Below, piece after piece: positions 39,669 to 49,743 of a DNA stretch of 64,000 nucleotides. Position numbers and translations under genes: made by a program. Under the pieces are notes generated by a model. It saw nothing but the letters and a program-made list of their open reading frames with translations. It ran no database searches and was not told the origin of the DNA. Numbering within the stretch: position 1 is the stretch's first letter; each line of letters begins with the position of its first letter. The DNA is from JAGVSZ01 sp963747775 (GTDB lineage Bacteria; Pseudomonadota; Gammaproteobacteria; Burkholderiales; SG8-39), in assembly GCA_963747775.1 (NCBI GenBank), contig CAVVGT010000003.1, forward strand, positions 1-64,000, in the 5' to 3' direction.

Positions 39669-39705
39669 GATGAGCCTCTCCCGCTTGATCCACGTCGGTG
39701 CAGTA

Positions 39706-39721
39706 AGCAGATTGCGTGCCC
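39706..39721 (-). promoter_or_regulatory. Sigma-54 -24/-12 promoter
   Basis: On the minus strand GGGCACGCAATCTGCT: GGCACG core with CTGCT at -12, 39 bp before the 73-residue gene. Confidence 0.6.
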
Positions 39722-39874
39722 AAGCTTTTCGCATTGCAAAGCGACGGCGAAACAAAGGTTTTGCCGCGGATGGCGATCCACCCGAGGTCCGAGCATGCAA
39801 ATTCGACACGCTGGGGGTTCAGACTAGGTAACGCCGGGCGCGCCCAGCCGGCTAGCGGCGGGAACGCCTCCATT

Positions 39875-40056
39875 TCAAGTAGGGACGTTGGCCGTTATAG
39901 CGATGGACACCCTCCGCTCAGGTCTCGTCGGCCAGTGATCCTTCTTGAAGTCCGGGGCGAACTGGAGTCGTTCTTAGGCGACATCGAGAACGAAGTGCTT
40001 GTTCTCGGGGTCGAGCGTGAGCGCGTGCCACGGAATCGAGAACAGGCGGTCCCGGG
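39875..40056 (-). pseudogene. PRC-barrel domain gene remnant with an in-frame stop
   Basis: Read on the minus strand, the sequence gives RDRLFSIPWHALTLDPENKH then FVLDVA, a TAA stop, and in the same frame ERLQFAPDFKKDHWPTRPER to a final TGA. This is the C-terminal half of a PRC-barrel protein interrupted by one stop codon where Lys is usual, and its N-terminal part is missing. It lies between two diverging sigma-54 sites. The rest of 39722-40068 holds nothing else I can support. Confidence 0.65.
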
Positions 40057-40068
40057 CGCGCGCAATTC

Positions 40069-40084
40069 GGGCACGCGCGCTGCT
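40069..40084 (+). promoter_or_regulatory. Sigma-54 -24/-12 promoter of the DUF2383 gene
   Basis: GGGCACGCGCGCTGCT: GGCACG core with CTGCT at -12, 30 bp before the ATG at 40113. Confidence 0.6.
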
Positions 40085-40112
40085 TCGCACCAGCACGGAC
40101 ATCGGGAACACC

Positions 40113-40574
40113 ATGATCACTACGCAGACTCCCACGGAAAGTATCGAGGCACTGATGCGCGTCACGGCGCAGAGCGAGGCCGCTTTTCACGCGGCAGTCG
40201 CAATCGCCCACAACGACGAGGCGCGCGCGCTGCTGCTCGATCGGGCTTACCGCTTCGCCCGCGCGGCCGGCGTATTTCGGTTGATCGCACGCGCGCAAGG
40301 GGTGGCGATCGAGCAGCCGGCCCAAGGCGGCTCCGAGTCGCGTCTGGTCGGAGACGATCCGGACGATCTCGCGTTGCTCGCCGAATGCGAGCGCCGCGAG
40401 GATCTTGCGATCGTGGCGTTCCGGGATGCGCTCGAGGCGACGCTGCCACACGAGGTCCGTCGCGCGATCGAGCACGAGTTCGACGGCCTGCTGGCCTGCC
40501 TCGGGAGCCTGCGCGCGCTGCGCGAGCGACTGGCGCGCCGCCCGCAGAGGGCGCGGGCCCCGCAGGCGATGTAA
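40113..40574 (+). CDS. DUF2383/PA2169-like four-helix protein
   Basis: 153 residues of predicted long helices. It has the pattern of the DUF2383 ferritin-like family: an N-terminal helix with TAQSEAAFHAAVAIAHNDEARALLLDRA, a middle helix with RLIARAQG, and ECERREDLAIVAFRDALE with closely spaced acidic residues. The family occurs with stress and envelope genes; its function is unknown. The DUF883-like gene follows by 70 bp. Confidence 0.75.
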   Translation: MITTQTPTESIEALMRVTAQSEAAFHAAVAIAHNDEARALLLDRAYRFARAAGVFRLIARAQGVAIEQPAQGGSESRLVGDDPDDLALLAECERREDLAIVAFRDALEATLPHEVRRAIEHEFDGLLACLGSLRALRERLARRPQRARAPQAM

Positions 40575-40644
40575 TGAGTGCGTCGGCTTGTATGCGTTAC
40601 CCGCACATTCCCGCGCGACTGACTGCTACTGGAGCATCGTCAAC

Positions 40645-40941
40645 ATGACCACCTCCTCGACCCGTGTTCCCCCGGCATATCCCTTTCCCGACGCGGACGC
40701 TGCGGCGCGGCCGGAGAGTACCGAGGACGGTTTCGTTGCGGGCTCCGCCGAACGCGTGGCCGAGGTTGCGGCAACCGCGCGTGACCACCTCGCCGATGCA
40801 GCGCTGCACGCCCAGGCGCGTGCGGAGGATTTTCGCGAGTCCGCCGCGGGCTACATCCGGTGCTACCCGTTCCGGTCGGTCCTCGTTTCCGCCGCGCTCG
40901 GACTTCTCGTCGGGTTCCTCGCGACGCGGCTTCCCCGCTGA
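40645..40941 (+). CDS. DUF883/YqjD-ElaB-like protein
   Basis: 98 residues. A hydrophilic helical region (ERVAEVAATARDHLADAALH) is followed by the family's C-terminal pattern: AAGYIRCYPFRSVLVSAALG, a single membrane helix and a TRLPR end. The usual REHP motif before the helix is RCYP here. In E. coli YqjD/ElaB are inner-membrane, ribosome-associated stationary-phase proteins. A second member is at 50910. Confidence 0.8.
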   Translation: MTTSSTRVPPAYPFPDADAAARPESTEDGFVAGSAERVAEVAATARDHLADAALHAQARAEDFRESAAGYIRCYPFRSVLVSAALGLLVGFLATRLPR

Positions 40942-40975
40942 GCTCGCGCACGTCCCGTCCTTGAAGCGGCGCGCG

Positions 40976-42232
40976 CTAGCTCATCGCGCTTGCCCGTCGC
41001 GCGCGGGGCGGCGCGAGCAGCGTCGCATACGCGCGCGCGGCGTCGGCCGCGATGTGCCGCCAGGTGAAACCGGCGCGCATGCGCCGGATTCCGGCACGGC
41101 CATAGGCTCGCGCAAGCTCAGGATTGCGCCGCAGCCGGGAGAGGCGCTCCGCGAGCGCGGCCGGATCGTCGGGCGGCACGAGAAACCCGGTGACGGCGTC
41201 GACCACCACGTGCGCGATGCCGCCGACCGCCGCGCCGACCACCGGGATGCCGCACGCCAGCGCTTCGGTCGGCGCGAGCGCGAACGGCTCGTACGCGGGC
41301 GTCGTCACGAAGACGTCCGCCGCGCGGTAGTAGTCGCGCAGGACCGCGCGCGGCCGCGCGCCCGCGAACGTCACCCGGTCGGACACCCCGTGGCCCGCGG
41401 CGATCACGCCCAGACGGCCCAGCTCGGGCGTGTGCTGCGCATCGGGCTCCTCGGTTGCGCCGCCGACCACGAGAAGTCGCGCCTCGATCCCATGGTCCCG
41501 TCGCAGGTGCGCCAGCGCACGGATCGCGTTGTCGACGCCGTCGCCCTGCGCCAGGCGTCCCACGTGGAGCAGGACGAATTCGTCTGCGCCGAGGCCGAGG
41601 CGCGCACGCACGCCGCGGCTGCCGGGCCCGAACTCCGCGGGATCGAAGCCGGCCGGCACGATATCGATCCGGCGGGTCTCGGCGCCATAGAGCGTGACCA
41701 GATCCTGCCCATCCAGCTCCGAACCGGCGATCAGTTGGCCGGCTGCTGCCACGATCTCGTCCTCTATGCGGATGCGCTCGACTGGAAACGCGTCGCGGCA
41801 TTCGGGGTGGCGACGCAGGGCGCGCCCGAGCGAGTGCAGGGTCGCGACGAACGGGATGCCGAAGCGCTCCTTGAGGCGCAGCGCCGCGACCCCGGACAGG
41901 AAGAAGCTCGCGTGCACCATGTCGTACCGACCGCTTGCCGGGGTGCAGTGCTCGGCGACGCGGGATGCGAACTCGCTCATGTGCGGCACGAGGGCCGCTG
42001 GGCTCGCGGCGCGCGGGGGCCCGGCCGGAACGTGCACCACCGAAGCGTTGGGCGCGAGCTCGACCACCGGGGCGGACCACAGATCATCGCGGCGCGTATA
42101 CACGTCGACCTGATGACCAGCGCAGGCGAGTTCGCGCGCGAGATGGCGCGCGTAGCTGCCCTGCGCGCCCTCGGCCGGTCCACCGAGCGGTCCGAGGGGC
42201 GAGGCTTGAGCACTGATCAGGGCGATCTTCAT
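40976..42232 (-). CDS. Glycosyltransferase family 4 protein
   Basis: 418 residues with a GT-B fold. The N-terminal domain starts MKIALISAQASPLGPLGG and has GSYARHLARELACAGHQVDVYTR; the C-terminal nucleotide-sugar domain has LLHVGRLAQGDGVDNAIRAL and the EPFALAPTEALACGIPVVGA motif with the Glu pair. It resembles sucrose-phosphate-synthase-like transferases. Acceptor unknown. It is transcribed alone from the best sigma-54 site in the window. Confidence 0.9.
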   Translation of the reverse strand: MKIALISAQASPLGPLGGPAEGAQGSYARHLARELACAGHQVDVYTRRDDLWSAPVVELAPNASVVHVPAGPPRAASPAALVPHMSEFASRVAEHCTPASGRYDMVHASFFLSGVAALRLKERFGIPFVATLHSLGRALRRHPECRDAFPVERIRIEDEIVAAAGQLIAGSELDGQDLVTLYGAETRRIDIVPAGFDPAEFGPGSRGVRARLGLGADEFVLLHVGRLAQGDGVDNAIRALAHLRRDHGIEARLLVVGGATEEPDAQHTPELGRLGVIAAGHGVSDRVTFAGARPRAVLRDYYRAADVFVTTPAYEPFALAPTEALACGIPVVGAAVGGIAHVVVDAVTGFLVPPDDPAALAERLSRLRRNPELARAYGRAGIRRMRAGFTWRHIAADAARAYATLLAPPRARRASAMS

Positions 42233-42278
42233 CCGGGCCGGGCGGGCGAGGCGCGCAGCGCGCGCCTACTGCGACGAT

Positions 42279-42294
42279 TGCAAACACCATGCCA
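42279..42294 (-). promoter_or_regulatory. Sigma-54 -24/-12 promoter of the glycosyltransferase gene
   Basis: On the minus strand TGGCATGGTGTTTGCA, matching the full 16-base sigma-54 consensus at every defined position, 48 bp from the ATG. GGAAGTTTTTACGC about 45 bp upstream resembles other possible activator sites. Confidence 0.82.
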
Positions 42295-42395
42295 TGCCGT
42301 GGCATCGGAGAGCCGCGGCGATGCGCGTAAGTTCGTGGCATGCCGCGTAAAAACTTCCCGGGGTGCGGTCCCGTGCTTGCTTGCCTCATCAAACG

Positions 42396-43655
42396 ATGGA
42401 CGGACTCAGCGTATGGTTTCTGGCCGCGGGCATCCTGCTCTTGCTGATGGCGGTGATCGGCGCCGCGATCGAGCGGCTACCGGTGTCGGCGGCGATCGTT
42501 TACCTTGCCTTCGGTTTCATCCTCGGGCCGGGCGCGATCGGCCTGCTCGAGATCGATCTCGAGTCGCACCGCGCGCTCATCCGCGCGATCGCGGAGGTCG
42601 GCGTGGTGCTGTCGCTCTTCAGCGTCGGCCTGCGCCTCGGCGTCCCGATCGGAGATGCGGCGTGGCGGGTGCCGCTGCTCCTCGTCGGCCCGGCGATGGC
42701 CTTGACGATCGCCGCCGGCGCGCTCGCCGCGTGGGCGATCTTCGGTCTCGGCGTCGGCGCCGCGATCCTGCTTGCGTCGATCGTCGCACCGACCGACCCG
42801 GTCCTCGCCTCCGACCTGCAGCTCAAGCATCCGACCGAGCGCGACCGCGTGCGATTCGGGCTCACCGCGGAGGGCGGCATGAACGACGGCCTCGCCGCGG
42901 TCGGCATCGTGCTCGGGCTGGCGCTGCTCGACCCGGTCGAGCCGGTTGTGCCGGCGCTCGCGCGCGAGGTGGTGTGGTCCGTTCCCGCGGGGGTGGCGCT
43001 GGGCGCGGTGTGCGGCACCGCCTTCGCGCGCGTCGCCCTCGGCCTGCGGCGCCAAGATCGATCGACGCCGGGGCTCGAGGTGTTCCTGGTGCTCGGGCTC
43101 ATTGCGCTCGCCTACGGGCTCGCGTCCGTCGTGCGCGCCGAGGGCTTTCTCGCGGTGTTCGCTGCCGGAGTTGCGGTGCGACGCATCGAGCGGCGCGCCA
43201 CCGCCCGGGCCGGACCCGGTACTGCGGCCCAGGAGACGGCGGGTGCGCCTGCGGCGATGGCGCAGGAGCTGCTGGTGTTCAATCGACAGATCGAGCGCAT
43301 CGCCGAAGTGGTCGTGGTGGTGATGGCCGGCGCGCTGCTCGACGTGGCCCTGCTCGACTGGCGCGCGTGGGCGTTCGCGGTCGTCATGCTGCTGGTCGTC
43401 AGGCCGGTGGCCGTCGCGCTCGGGGTCGCGGGCGCCCCGCTGTCGCCGCGCGAGCGGCGCTTGTTGCAATGGTTCGGCGTGCGCGGCATCGGCTCGCTTT
43501 ACTGGCTCGTTTTTGCCCTCGACCGTGACGCTGCGGGGGCGGACGCCGCGGTCCTCGCCACGGCGACGCTGGCCGTGGTCGCGACGTCGGTGCTCGCGCA
43601 CGGGATATCCGCGACCCCGGTGATGGAATGGCATTTGCGACGGCGGCGCGCCTGA
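42396..43655 (+). CDS. CPA1-type sodium/proton antiporter
   Basis: 419 residues with about 12 transmembrane helices. Conserved NhaP-type segments include LAFGFILGPGAIGLLEID, ASIVAPTDPVLASDLQ (the TDPV/ion-binding region) and GGMNDGLAAVGIVLG with the essential Asp. The C-terminal RGIGSLYWLVFAL is also typical. It exchanges Na+ or K+ for protons in the inner membrane. It is divergent from the glycosyltransferase; I see only a weak sigma-54-like sequence on its side. Confidence 0.9.
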   Translation: MDGLSVWFLAAGILLLLMAVIGAAIERLPVSAAIVYLAFGFILGPGAIGLLEIDLESHRALIRAIAEVGVVLSLFSVGLRLGVPIGDAAWRVPLLLVGPAMALTIAAGALAAWAIFGLGVGAAILLASIVAPTDPVLASDLQLKHPTERDRVRFGLTAEGGMNDGLAAVGIVLGLALLDPVEPVVPALAREVVWSVPAGVALGAVCGTAFARVALGLRRQDRSTPGLEVFLVLGLIALAYGLASVVRAEGFLAVFAAGVAVRRIERRATARAGPGTAAQETAGAPAAMAQELLVFNRQIERIAEVVVVVMAGALLDVALLDWRAWAFAVVMLLVVRPVAVALGVAGAPLSPRERRLLQWFGVRGIGSLYWLVFALDRDAAGADAAVLATATLAVVATSVLAHGISATPVMEWHLRRRRA

Positions 43656-43690
43656 TGCGGGTCCGTCGAGGCACGCGGCGTGCTCCGGGG

Positions 43691-45425
43691 TCACCCGATG
43701 TCGGGTTCTCCGATCCTCCCTGCGACGGCGGCCACGGTGGCGACCAGCTCGGAGGGCTCAACGGGTTTTGAGACGTGCAGCAGAAAGCCGGCGCGCAATG
43801 CCCGCGTCCGGTCCTCGGAGCGCGCAAAAGCGGTCAGTGCGATCGCAGGGAGTCGTCCGCCCCGCGCCTGCCCGAGTGCCCGCACGCGCCGGAGCAGCTC
43901 GTAGCCGTCCACGTCCGGCATGCCGATGTCGCTCAAGAGCACGTGTGGGCGCTCTCGTTCCAGTGCGAGGAGCGCTTCACCGGCCGAGGCAACCGTGAGC
44001 ACTTCCGCGCCGCAGTCCGCGAGCACCCGCTTGAACAGATCGCGCGCATCCGCTTCATCGTCGACCACCAGCACCTTGATGCCGGAGAGATCAGAGACTC
44101 TGAAGTCGGAGGAGAGCGCCTTCGGTGTCTGCGGAGGAAGTCGTTCCCCGTCGTCCGGCCTCCTGTGGACCGCTGTAAGGGGAAGATGAACGATGAAGAC
44201 GGTCCCGCAGCCCTCGCCCAGGCTCTTCACCCGCACCGTCCCGCCGTGGAGCTCGACCAGCTGCTTGACAATGGAGAGGCCCAGGCCGAGACCGCCATGC
44301 CTGCGCGCGGACGAGGAATCGGCTTGCCGGAAGCGCTCGAACGCATGGGCGAGGAACGCGGGCGTGATCCCGATACCGGTGTCTGCCACGCTGATCTCGA
44401 TGTGCGAGCCGACTCGTTGCAGCAGCACCTGCACCCTTCCGTCCCTCGGCGTGAACTTGATGGCGTTGGACAGGAGGTTCCAGATCACTTGCTGCAAGCG
44501 CTGGGGATCGCCTGAAATCGGCCCGGACGCAGGGTCGAGTATCTTTTCGAGCCGGATGCCTTTCGCGTCGGCCGCGGGTCTTACCGCTTCCACCGCGGCT
44601 TCGATGAAGGAGATCGGGTCGACCGGCTGGACGTCGAGCCGCACCTTCCCCGAAGTGATCCGGCTCATGTCGAGAAGGTCTTCGATCAGCTGGGTCTGCA
44701 CGCGCGCATTGCGCTCGATCGTCTCGAGCCCCTGGCGAACCTCGGCGTCGTTCATCGCGCGGCGTCGGAGGACCTGCGTCCAGCCGACGATGGCATTGAG
44801 CGGCGTACGGAGCTCGTGGGAGAGAGTGGCGAGAAAGTCGTCTTTCATCCGGCTCGCCCGCTCGGCGTCCGCGCGCGCGAACCGTTCGCTCTCGAGGAGC
44901 TGCTTGCGCTCCTCTTCGGCGCGTTTGCGCTCGGTGACGTCCCGGAAGCTCCAAACGCGGCCGACGTTGCGCTCATCGACGAACTGGATCCTCGAGTAGC
45001 GCTCGAACACTCTGCCGTCGGCAAGCTCCAGCAGGTCGAATCCCTCCGGCAGCGAGGATGCGGACATGTCCTCGGTCCTGGCGAGGAACTGCGCCGGATC
45101 CCCGCGCTGGTGAGAGCTCATCTCGAGCAGTTGCCGGTGGTCCATCGAGGCCATGGCCTCGCGGGGGATCCCCCACATCTTCAGGAAGTTCTCGTTGAAT
45201 CCCGTTACCCTGCCGCCCTCGTCCAGCACCACGATCCCGTCCGTGGCGCATTCGAGCGTCGCGCGCACCAGCCCAAGGGAGTGGGCGAGCTCCTGCGTCT
45301 TCAGCTCCAGGGCTTCCTTGGCTCGAATGAGTTCCTGTTCCGCACGCTGGCGCGCCAGCAGAATGGTGCTGGGCGTTCTGGATGGCGACCGAGCGCAGCA
45401 GTTCGTCTTCGTCGGCGTGCGGCAT
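43691..45425 (-). CDS. PAS-containing hybrid histidine kinase, with an apparent frameshift
   Basis: The ATG at 45425 overlaps the stop of the MetE-like gene (TGATG) and gives MPHADEDELLRSVAIQNAQ. About 60 bp later the frame shifts by one base (near 45362) and continues ILLARQRAEQELIRAKEALE into a coiled coil. Then come a PAS domain (LECATDGIVVLDEGGRVTGF), HisKA (LSHELRTPLNAIVG), HATPase (LLSNAIKFT, DTGIGI, GLGLGLSIV) and a receiver (LLSDIGMPDVDGYEL). About 577 residues if the frame is repaired. It is soluble. The NtrC-type activator gene is 1.7 kb away. Confidence 0.85.
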
Positions 45426-46526
45426 CACCTGCCTTCGATGAGCTGCGCCGCGAGCGCGGTGCCCAGCACACGCGCCCGGATCTTCGCAAAGGCAGTGTCG
45501 CGGCTCGTGGACGTATCGTCGCAGAAGGGCGAGAATCCGCAGTCGTCGGTCGTGCCCAGCTGATCGATCGGAATGTATTCGGCCGCTTCGAGCGTTCGGT
45601 CCCGGACTTCTTCCGGCGTCTCGATGCGCGGGTCGATCGGTGCGACGACGCCGATGAAGACTCGCTGAGCGGGCTTGCGGTAACGCCGGATGATCTTCAA
45701 GACGCGCACGCGATCGTTCTCGCCCGCGAGCGCGATGTAGAAATTGCCCGCCTTCAGCTCGAACAGGCTGGGCAGCAGCTCGGCGTAGTCGACATCCGCG
45801 CTGTGGGTCGAATCGCGGTCGCCGCCCGGGCAGGTGTGCACGCCGATGCGCTGCGCGCTCATCCGCGGAGAATCGCGACAGGGCGAGATTGTTCAGATCG
45901 ATGAAGCTGTTGAGAAGATGCCCGGACGGATCGATCTTCATCGCCAGCCGTCCTTCCGTGAAGTCGATCTGTACGTTGTGCGCGCCGTTTTGCAGGCACC
46001 GGCGAATCTCGGTTTCGTGCTCGCCCAGCAGATCGTCGATGAACTCCTCGCGCGAATAGCCGGGAATTCCCTCGGCCGGGTACATGAGGCTCAGGGCCGA
46101 GGGGGAGATGACCGCTTGCTTCACCGGCACATGCGCGTAGCGCATCGCGACGTCGAGATAGCTGTCCGCGTACCGCTTGTAACGAAAGGGGCCGCTCGTG
46201 AGGCGCGGCATCCGGCGGGTGTGACCGGCCGCGAACGGGATCTTGAAGCCGTCGGGGGCGGTGTTCGGCAGCCCGTGCACGGAGTAGGTCCAGAAGTTGT
46301 GATACTTCCGCTGCTCGCCGTCGGTGATCACCGGAGAGCCGGTGGCCTCGAAGCGCTCGATCGTGTCGCGAATCGCATGCTCATAGAGAGCCGCCAGGTC
46401 CGGATCCTCGCTGTGTCCTTGCGCGAGTGCCTCGATCAGGCGCAGCGGTCTCGGGATGCTGCCAATGGGCTCGGTGGGGATAGGCATGGGCCGGCTCGCC
46501 GTTTTCGATTCACCCAACCTGATCAT
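45425..46526 (-). CDS. MetE-like methionine synthase II family protein, with an apparent frameshift
   Basis: The N-terminal part (EPIGSIPRPLRLIEALAQG, GSPVITDGEQRKYHNFWTYS, VPVKQAVISPSALSLMYP) runs in one frame to FSADER near 45865. The rest (QRIGVHTCPGGDRDSTHSAD then YAELLPSLFELK) is in the next frame to 45425. One extra base near 45860 explains this. The protein matches the C-terminal catalytic-domain family of cobalamin-independent methionine synthase with zinc-ligand-type HTCPGGD. The start may be 46487. The kinase gene is coupled to its stop. Confidence 0.85.
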
Positions 46527-46572
46527 CCAGGAATTCGTGCACCCGCCCTCCGCGGTGCAACGGACGCGTCCA

Positions 46573-46611
46573 GCCGGGCGCCCCGCAGGGAGGAGATGCG
46601 GGGCGCCCGGC
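46573..46611. promoter_or_regulatory. Perfect 15-bp hairpin in the MetE-like leader
   Basis: GCCGGGCGCCCCGCA (46573-46587) and its exact complement (46597-46611) around a 9-base loop. In the minus-strand transcript the loop reads UCUCCUCCC, complementary to a Shine-Dalgarno sequence. It lies between the sigma-54 site and the gene start. There is no T-run, so it is not an ordinary terminator. Confidence 0.55.
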
Positions 46612-46656
46612 CCGGCATGACCCGCGCGCACGGCGCGCCGGACGCCCGCGGGGTCA

Positions 46657-46672
46657 TGCAATGGTCATGCCC
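46657..46672 (-). promoter_or_regulatory. Sigma-54 -24/-12 promoter of the MetE-like/kinase operon
   Basis: On the minus strand GGGCATGACCATTGCA, an exact GGCAT-N5-TTGCA core. The leader to the ATG at 46526 would be about 120 nt and includes the hairpin at 46573-46611. Confidence 0.65.
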
Positions 46673-46754
46673 GCCTGTGAAGGGGGCGCCGGGTGCGAGG
46701 CGTTGCGGCGCGCCGGTCGGTCCGCGCCGGGACGCGGCCCGCGTACTCCGGCCG

Positions 46755-46964
46755 TCAGCCGCCGAGCGCCACTCGGGCCGGCTCCGGCGTGACCTGCGCG
46801 GCGCTCTGGGACGGGCCCGTGGGCACCGCGCCGCCCTCGGTCTCCCAGGCCTGAAGCGCGCGCTTCTGCTCGCGCCGTGCGCGCTTGTGCCGGGCGTAGT
46901 GCAGAATGTTCTGCGCGGCCAGCCCGAGTGCGAGCAGGCCGACGAACGCAATCTCGCGGGTCAT
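46755..46964 (-). CDS. Small single-pass membrane protein (69 aa)
   Basis: 69 residues, AAGGAAA before the ATG. One N-terminal membrane helix (IAFVGLLALGLAAQNIL) is followed by a strongly basic stretch (HYARHKRARREQKRAL) and a soluble tail. I recognise no family. A near-consensus sigma-54 site is 36 bp upstream. It is divergent from the activator gene. Confidence 0.6.
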   Translation of the reverse strand: MTREIAFVGLLALGLAAQNILHYARHKRARREQKRALQAWETEGGAVPTGPSQSAAQVTPEPARVALGG

Positions 46965-46993
46965 GGCGGTTTCCTTAGAATGGGTGTTTGCCT

Positions 46994-47009
46994 TGGTATG
47001 CAAGTTGCA
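46994..47009 (+). promoter_or_regulatory. Sigma-54 -24/-12 candidate for the activator gene
   Basis: TGGTATGCAAGTTGCA: only the fourth base departs from consensus. It overlaps the opposing site at 46999-47014 and is about 128 bp before the activator ATG. Confidence 0.45.
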
Positions 47010-47014
47010 TTCCC
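46999..47014 (-). promoter_or_regulatory. Sigma-54 -24/-12 promoter of the 69-aa membrane protein
   Basis: On the minus strand GGGAATGCAACTTGCA, exact TTGCA and one change in the -24 core, 36 bp before the ATG at 46964. It shares bases with the plus-strand site. Confidence 0.55.
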
Positions 47015-47074
47015 TTGCCGCGAACCCGCATCGGCCCATCCCCAGGCCTCCATGGCGTGCAAAATTTACAATCG

Positions 47075-47093
47075 GCCGGTAACGCCTACCGGC
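47075..47093. promoter_or_regulatory. Palindromic operator-like site before the activator gene
   Basis: GCCGGTA-ACGCC-TACCGGC, a perfect 7-bp inverted repeat with a 5-bp spacer, 43 bp before the activator start codon. Half-site TACCGGC recurs at 31176. It may be an autoregulatory site for the Fis-type helix-turn-helix; inference only. Confidence 0.4.
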
Positions 47094-47135
47094 GTGCATC
47101 CCGAATAACTAAGACACACCCTTGAAGGAGGTTCC

Positions 47136-48557
<1,422 letters not shown>

Positions 48558-48575
<18 letters not shown>

Positions 48576-49089
48576 GCGCCGCGGATCAGCGTCACTTGCG
48601 CGCGGGTCGGCGCTGCAGCGCTCGCGCGCCTCGCCGCTCAGATCGTCGCAGTGCTCGCGCGCGCCGGCCCTTTTCGCATCGGCCAGACGGCGGAGCTCGG
48701 CGGCGGCGGCTTGGCCCCGCGCCCGCTCGGCCAGCGCGCGTTTGATACACGCGCCCCGGTCGTCACCCCCCAAGAGGCTCGCAACGCTGCCGTGCGGCGC
48801 GGTAACGCGCTTCGGCCTTGTCCTCGATCGCCTCGGCGCGCGCTTTGGGTGTGTCCTTGAACGCCGCGTAGGCATCGGCCCGCGCCGAGTCGCGCACCGC
48901 CTTCGCGTCTTTCACACAGACGTCGCGCGCGTTGCCGCCGAGCGACTTGCAATTCTCGAGCTCGAGCTTGTACTGCGCATCGGCGTTCTGCCGCGCCACG
49001 CTGTACTCGGACGGTGTGAGTGCGGCGGCCGGTGTCGCGACCACAAGCAGGAGAACGGAAAGGAGCGCGAATTTCGTGGAGGCGTTCAT
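48558..49089 (-). CDS. Secreted Cys-repeat protein, frameshifted in a G6 tract
   Basis: AGGAGAA precedes the ATG; a signal peptide (FALLSVLLLVVATPAAA) follows. The first frame ends at 48763 with CEPLGG. Removing one base of the GGGGGG at 48769-48774 lets it continue as DDRGACIKRALAERARGQAA to 48558. The repaired protein (about 176 residues) has an internal repeat: CKSLGGNARDVCVKDAKA and CEPLGGDDRGACIKRALA, then CDDLSGEARERC. This repeat is strong evidence for the frameshift. Unknown function; periplasmic. It overlaps the activator's 3' end by 18 bp on the other strand. Confidence 0.75.
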
Positions 49090-49125
49090 CGACCGTTTCT
49101 CCTGCCGCAAGGGCGGCGGGTAGGC

Positions 49126-49141
49126 TGCAATGCGCGTACCT
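49126..49141 (-). promoter_or_regulatory. Sigma-54 -24/-12 promoter of the Cys-repeat protein gene
   Basis: On the minus strand AGGTACGCGCATTGCA: T for C at one core position, exact TTGCA, 38 bp before the ATG at 49089. A diverging site starts 9 bp away. Confidence 0.6.
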
Positions 49142-49150
49142 GCCGCGTTC

Positions 49151-49166
49151 CGGCACGCAAGGTGCT
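49151..49166 (+). promoter_or_regulatory. Sigma-54 -24/-12 promoter of the 80-aa protein gene
   Basis: CGGCACGCAAGGTGCT: GGCACG core, GTGCT at -12, 39 bp before the ATG at 49204. Confidence 0.55.
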
Positions 49167-49203
49167 TGGAGGAGGACGCACCTCTAGGAAGGAGGATTCA
49201 GCG

Positions 49204-49446
49204 ATGCATCGCGACCTGAATTTCACCCGCGAAGACACGCTCGAGCAGGAATTACAACTGGCGCTGTTCGGAACGATCCTGCAGCTCGATCGCACGGCGC
49301 GACGTTTCGCGCAGCATCGGCGCCGCCACGGCTACGACTACGGATGCCGACGCTTGCTCGACGAGTTTCGCCTGTCGCGTTCACTGCTCTTTGCGTTAGC
49401 GGACGAAGTGCACACGGAGCGGGACGGGCGCGCGGCGCGCAACTGA
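49204..49446 (+). CDS. Small hydrophilic protein (80 aa)
   Basis: 80 residues with a strong GGAAGGAGG site. Helical and Arg/Leu-rich (QELQLALFGTILQLDRTARR, then RRLLDEFRLSRSLLFALADE). I do not recognise a family. No signal peptide or membrane segment. It follows its own sigma-54-type promoter and diverges from the Cys-repeat gene. Confidence 0.6.
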   Translation: MHRDLNFTREDTLEQELQLALFGTILQLDRTARRFAQHRRRHGYDYGCRRLLDEFRLSRSLLFALADEVHTERDGRAARN

Positions 49447-49663
49447 GCGGCGTGCAGCCTCAGCGGCGCTTCGCGTAACGGGCTTGCCGCACGAGTGCGT
49501 CGGTCGCCATCGGTTCTGCGTCGTCGTCGAGTGGCCGTACCACGCACCCGGCTCCGGCCGGCAGATCGCGACGGGTATCGGAACGTGCGGTCGACGGCGT
49601 TCGGGTCTTCGGCCTGCGCGAACTGGCATTGGCGTATTTCCGGCGCTGCATGGCATTCCGAGA

Positions 49664-49679
49664 GGCAACCGGCGTGCCG
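49664..49679 (-). promoter_or_regulatory. Orphan sigma-54 -24/-12 promoter
   Basis: On the minus strand CGGCACGCCGGTTGCC, an exact GGCAC-N5-TTGC core sharing 15 bases with the entericidin promoter. No confident gene follows on this strand, so it may drive a small ORF or RNA. Confidence 0.6.
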
Positions 49680-49727
49680 CGGCGAGCGTTCGGCCTCCGG
49701 CCGTGCAGTCGTTGGGTCGTTTGAGTC

Positions 49728-49743
49728 AGGCATGCGGATTGCT
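49728..49743 (+). promoter_or_regulatory. Sigma-54 -24/-12 promoter of the GalU-like gene
   Basis: AGGCATGCGGATTGCT, an exact GGCAT-N5-TTGCT core, 49 bp before the ATG at 49791. It is nearly identical to the rpoN site. Confidence 0.75.

Noticed and set aside
42365..42380. CGGTCCCGTGCTTGCT before the antiporter gene as a sigma-54 site
   Set aside because: Only GG and TTGCT agree; the CAC part is absent, so it is not listed as a promoter.
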